Source of the DNA: Bacteroidota bacterium
GTDB lineage: Bacteria > Bacteroidota > Bacteroidia > Chitinophagales > UBA10324
Assembly: GCA_003455275.1 (NCBI GenBank)
Contig: DMRR01000090.1
Span: 1 to 7,010 of the forward strand
Length of the DNA stretch: 7,010 bases
Reading direction: 5' to 3'
Positions 5,243-7,010 of this stretch are shown one piece after another (positions within the stretch are counted from its first letter, which is position 1; the number at the start of each line of letters is the position of its first letter). The position numbers and the translations under genes were made by a program. The notes below the pieces were generated by a model, which did not search any database, was not told the origin of the DNA, and saw only the letters and a list, made by a program, of their open reading frames with translations.

Positions 5243-7010
5243 ATTTCGTATCAAAAGCAAGTTTAACTTTCTCTGCTCTTGATTTTCCAATAACAGAAAT
5301 CAACTCTTCAATCGAAGCCGATTTTATTTTTTCTACTGAACGAAAATGTTTCAGCAGTTTATCAGCGGTAGATTTTCCAACACCATTGATTTCTTCAAGC
5401 CCTGTTTTGATTGTTCCCTTGCTCCGCTTTTCGCGATGGAAAGTAATAGCAAAACGATGTGCTTCATTTCGGATTTGCTGAATCACTTTCAACCCTTCTG
5501 ATTTTTTATTGATATACAACGGAAGCGAATCATCAGGGAAATAAATTTCTTCGAGTCGCTTTGCAATTCCGGCTATTGCCATTTTTCCGCGCAGTCCGAG
5601 TTTGTCAATGCTGTTCATCGCCGCACCAAGTTGTCCCTTTCCACCGTCAATGATTACGAGTTGCGGGAGCGATTGATTTTCTTCAGTCAATCTTTTGTAG
5701 CGGCGGTAAACAATTTCTTCCATTGAAGCAAAATCATTCGGGCCTTCCACTGTTTTAATATTGAAGTGACGATAATCTTTTTTGCTTGGCTTTGCATTTT
5801 TAAACACCACCATACTCGCCACCGGAAAACTTCCCTGGAAGTTGGAGTTATCAAAACACTCAATGTGCGTAGGCAATTCTTTCAACCGGAAATCTTCCTG
5901 CAACTGTTTCATGATTCGCTCCTGCGGTGTTTGCTTGTTGCCAGAATGAAGCGAGAGATTGAGTTTGTAGAAGGCAACATTTTTCTCAGCAAGTTCCAGC
6001 AATTTCTTTTTATCGCCACGAACAGGAACAGTGATTTTTATTTTTTCATCAGGTGCAGGAATAAAAAACGGAACAATAATTTCTTCGCTCGCGCTGCTGA
6101 ATTGCTGGCGCAGTTCGTTTACAGCAAACTGAAGCATCTCTGTTTTTTCTTCTTCAATTTTTTTGTGCAACTCAATTGTTTTGGATTGAATAATACTTCC
6201 GTTCACCACCTTCATGTAATTGACGAAAGCAGTTTTTTCATCTTCCACAAACGCAAACACATCAATGTTGCTCAGTGATGGATTCACCACCGTGCTGGTG
6301 TGCTGGTAGTTTTCGAGCATTTCTAATTTCTGTTTGAAGAGATTTGCCTTCTCGAATTCATAATTCTCCGAAAGTTTTTTCATCTCTGCATTCAGATAGT
6401 CTGACACTGGTTTCAAATGTCCTTTCAATAAATTCCTAATCTGCTGAATGGTGCTGTTGTAATCTTCTTCACTCTGCAAATTCTCGCATGGACCTTTGCA
6501 ATTTCCGATGTGATATTCTAAGCATACTTTAAATTTTTTCTGCTCAATATTTTTTTGCGCGAGAAAAAGATTGCAGGTGCGCAGTGGAAAAAGTTGTTTG
6601 ATGGTATCGAGCAGCACACTCGCACGATTTACTGATGTGTATGGACCGAAATATTCTGAACCATCCTTAATCAGTTTGCGGGTAAAAAAAATCCGCGGGA
6701 ATCTTTCTTTCTTAATACAGATAAACGGATAAGTTTTTCCGTCTTTGAGATTCACATTGTAACGCGGCTGAAATTCTTTAATGAGATTATTCTCGAGCAA
6801 TAACGCATCGTGTTCTGAATTCACAATCATGAATTCGAGCGACGATGCAGTGCGCACCATCACAGTGGTTTTGTTGGTTCCTAAATCGCGATTGAAGTAA
6901 GAGGAGACGCGCTTCTTCAGGTTCTTCGCCTTGCCTACATAAATAAGCTTGCCTTCCTTGTCCTTGAATTTGTAAACTCCGGGAAGCGAGGGAAGCTTGG
7001 GCAATAATTC
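5241..7010 (-). CDS. uvrC: Excinuclease ABC subunit UvrC (5' end beyond the window)
   Basis: UvrC is the dual-incision nuclease of bacterial nucleotide excision repair, acting with UvrA and UvrB. Numbering from the TTG at 7004, the visible protein has 587 residues: GIY-YIG nuclease with GVY (9-11), YVGKAKNLKKRV (22-33) and Glu77; a cysteine cluster C144, C161, C169, C173 fitting the iron-sulfur site reported for UvrC; a UVR motif for UvrB contact (about 204-235); the RNase H-like nuclease with CFDNSN (Asp385), IIDGGKGQL (Asp453) and the conserved His516; and a C-terminal helix-hairpin-helix pair (about 536-585). The frame stays open to the window edge (codons for Glu and Leu precede the TTG), and homologues have about ten or more residues before the PGVY motif, so the TTG is probably an internal Leu and the true start lies beyond 7010. 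The stop overlaps the T-run of the ftsH terminator. Family call very strong. Confidence 0.97.
   Translation of the reverse strand, partial: ELLPKLPSLPGVYKFKDKEGKLIYVGKAKNLKKRVSSYFNRDLGTNKTTVMVRTASSLEFMIVNSEHDALLLENNLIKEFQPRYNVNLKDGKTYPFICIKKERFPRIFFTRKLIKDGSEYFGPYTSVNRASVLLDTIKQLFPLRTCNLFLAQKNIEQKKFKVCLEYHIGNCKGPCENLQSEEDYNSTIQQIRNLLKGHLKPVSDYLNAEMKKLSENYEFEKANLFKQKLEMLENYQHTSTVVNPSLSNIDVFAFVEDEKTAFVNYMKVVNGSIIQSKTIELHKKIEEEKTEMLQFAVNELRQQFSSASEEIIVPFFIPAPDEKIKITVPVRGDKKKLLELAEKNVAFYKLNLSLHSGNKQTPQERIMKQLQEDFRLKELPTHIECFDNSNFQGSFPVASMVVFKNAKPSKKDYRHFNIKTVEGPNDFASMEEIVYRRYKRLTEENQSLPQLVIIDGGKGQLGAAMNSIDKLGLRGKMAIAGIAKRLEEIYFPDDSLPLYINKKSEGLKVIQQIRNEAHRFAITFHREKRSKGTIKTGLEEINGVGKSTADKLLKHFRSVEKIKSASIEELISVIGKSRAEKVKLAFDTK

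Noticed and set aside
5766..6278. A 170-codon open frame antisense to uvrC
   Set aside because: Phe/His-rich translation typical of the reverse of Lys/Glu-rich coding sequence; no signal, motif or independent start context, and uvrC is unambiguous on the other strand.
1..7010. Search for CRISPR arrays, tRNA genes, transposases, toxin-antitoxin pairs or a defence system
   Set aside because: No regularly spaced repeats, cloverleaf-like segments, transposase motifs or paired small genes are visible; nearly all the sequence is covered by recognised housekeeping genes.

Overview
This AT-rich window carries ordinary chromosomal housekeeping genes and looks like Bacteroidota (Bacteroidetes). The signs are: rsfS followed directly by ftsH with a birA gene just upstream, an arrangement I recall as common in that phylum; short A-rich leaders without clear Shine-Dalgarno sequences; and matches to the Bacteroidota -7 promoter element TAnnTTTG in gaps where promoters are expected. 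The assignment rests on gene order and sequence style, with no database search. I see no phage, transposon, CRISPR, tRNA or rRNA.

Layout, left to right. Positions 1-84 are a non-coding stretch with an inverted repeat and a short direct repeat. Three plus-strand genes follow: an alkyltransferase-like DNA-repair protein with Ala in place of the catalytic Cys (85-468), a small lipoprotein I do not recognise (530-991), and a slipin/stomatin-type SPFH membrane protein (1046-1807). A minus-strand monofunctional biotin-protein ligase, birA (1809-2570), converges on the slipin gene with one base between the stop codons. From a 51-base divergent gap, rsfS (2622-3044) and ftsH (3081-5162) run rightward, probably as one transcript ending at an intrinsic terminator at 5214-5242. 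uvrC (5241-7010) lies on the minus strand and is cut off at its 5' end by the window edge.

How the genes relate. Two pairs have a known functional link in other bacteria. Alkyltransferase-like proteins hand O6-alkylguanine damage to nucleotide excision repair, in which UvrC is the nuclease. SPFH proteins (HflK/HflC in E. coli) associate with FtsH, and a slipin sits near ftsH here. Neither pair is co-transcribed, so these links are only suggestive. RsfS (ribosome silencing) and FtsH (membrane protein quality control) share an apparent operon.

I do not see strong evidence for an undescribed multi-gene system. The points most worth a second look are the 5'-edge repeat, the opposed promoter-like elements and paired TTG starts in the birA/rsfS gap, the unknown lipoprotein, and the homopolymer-rich start of the alkyltransferase-like gene.
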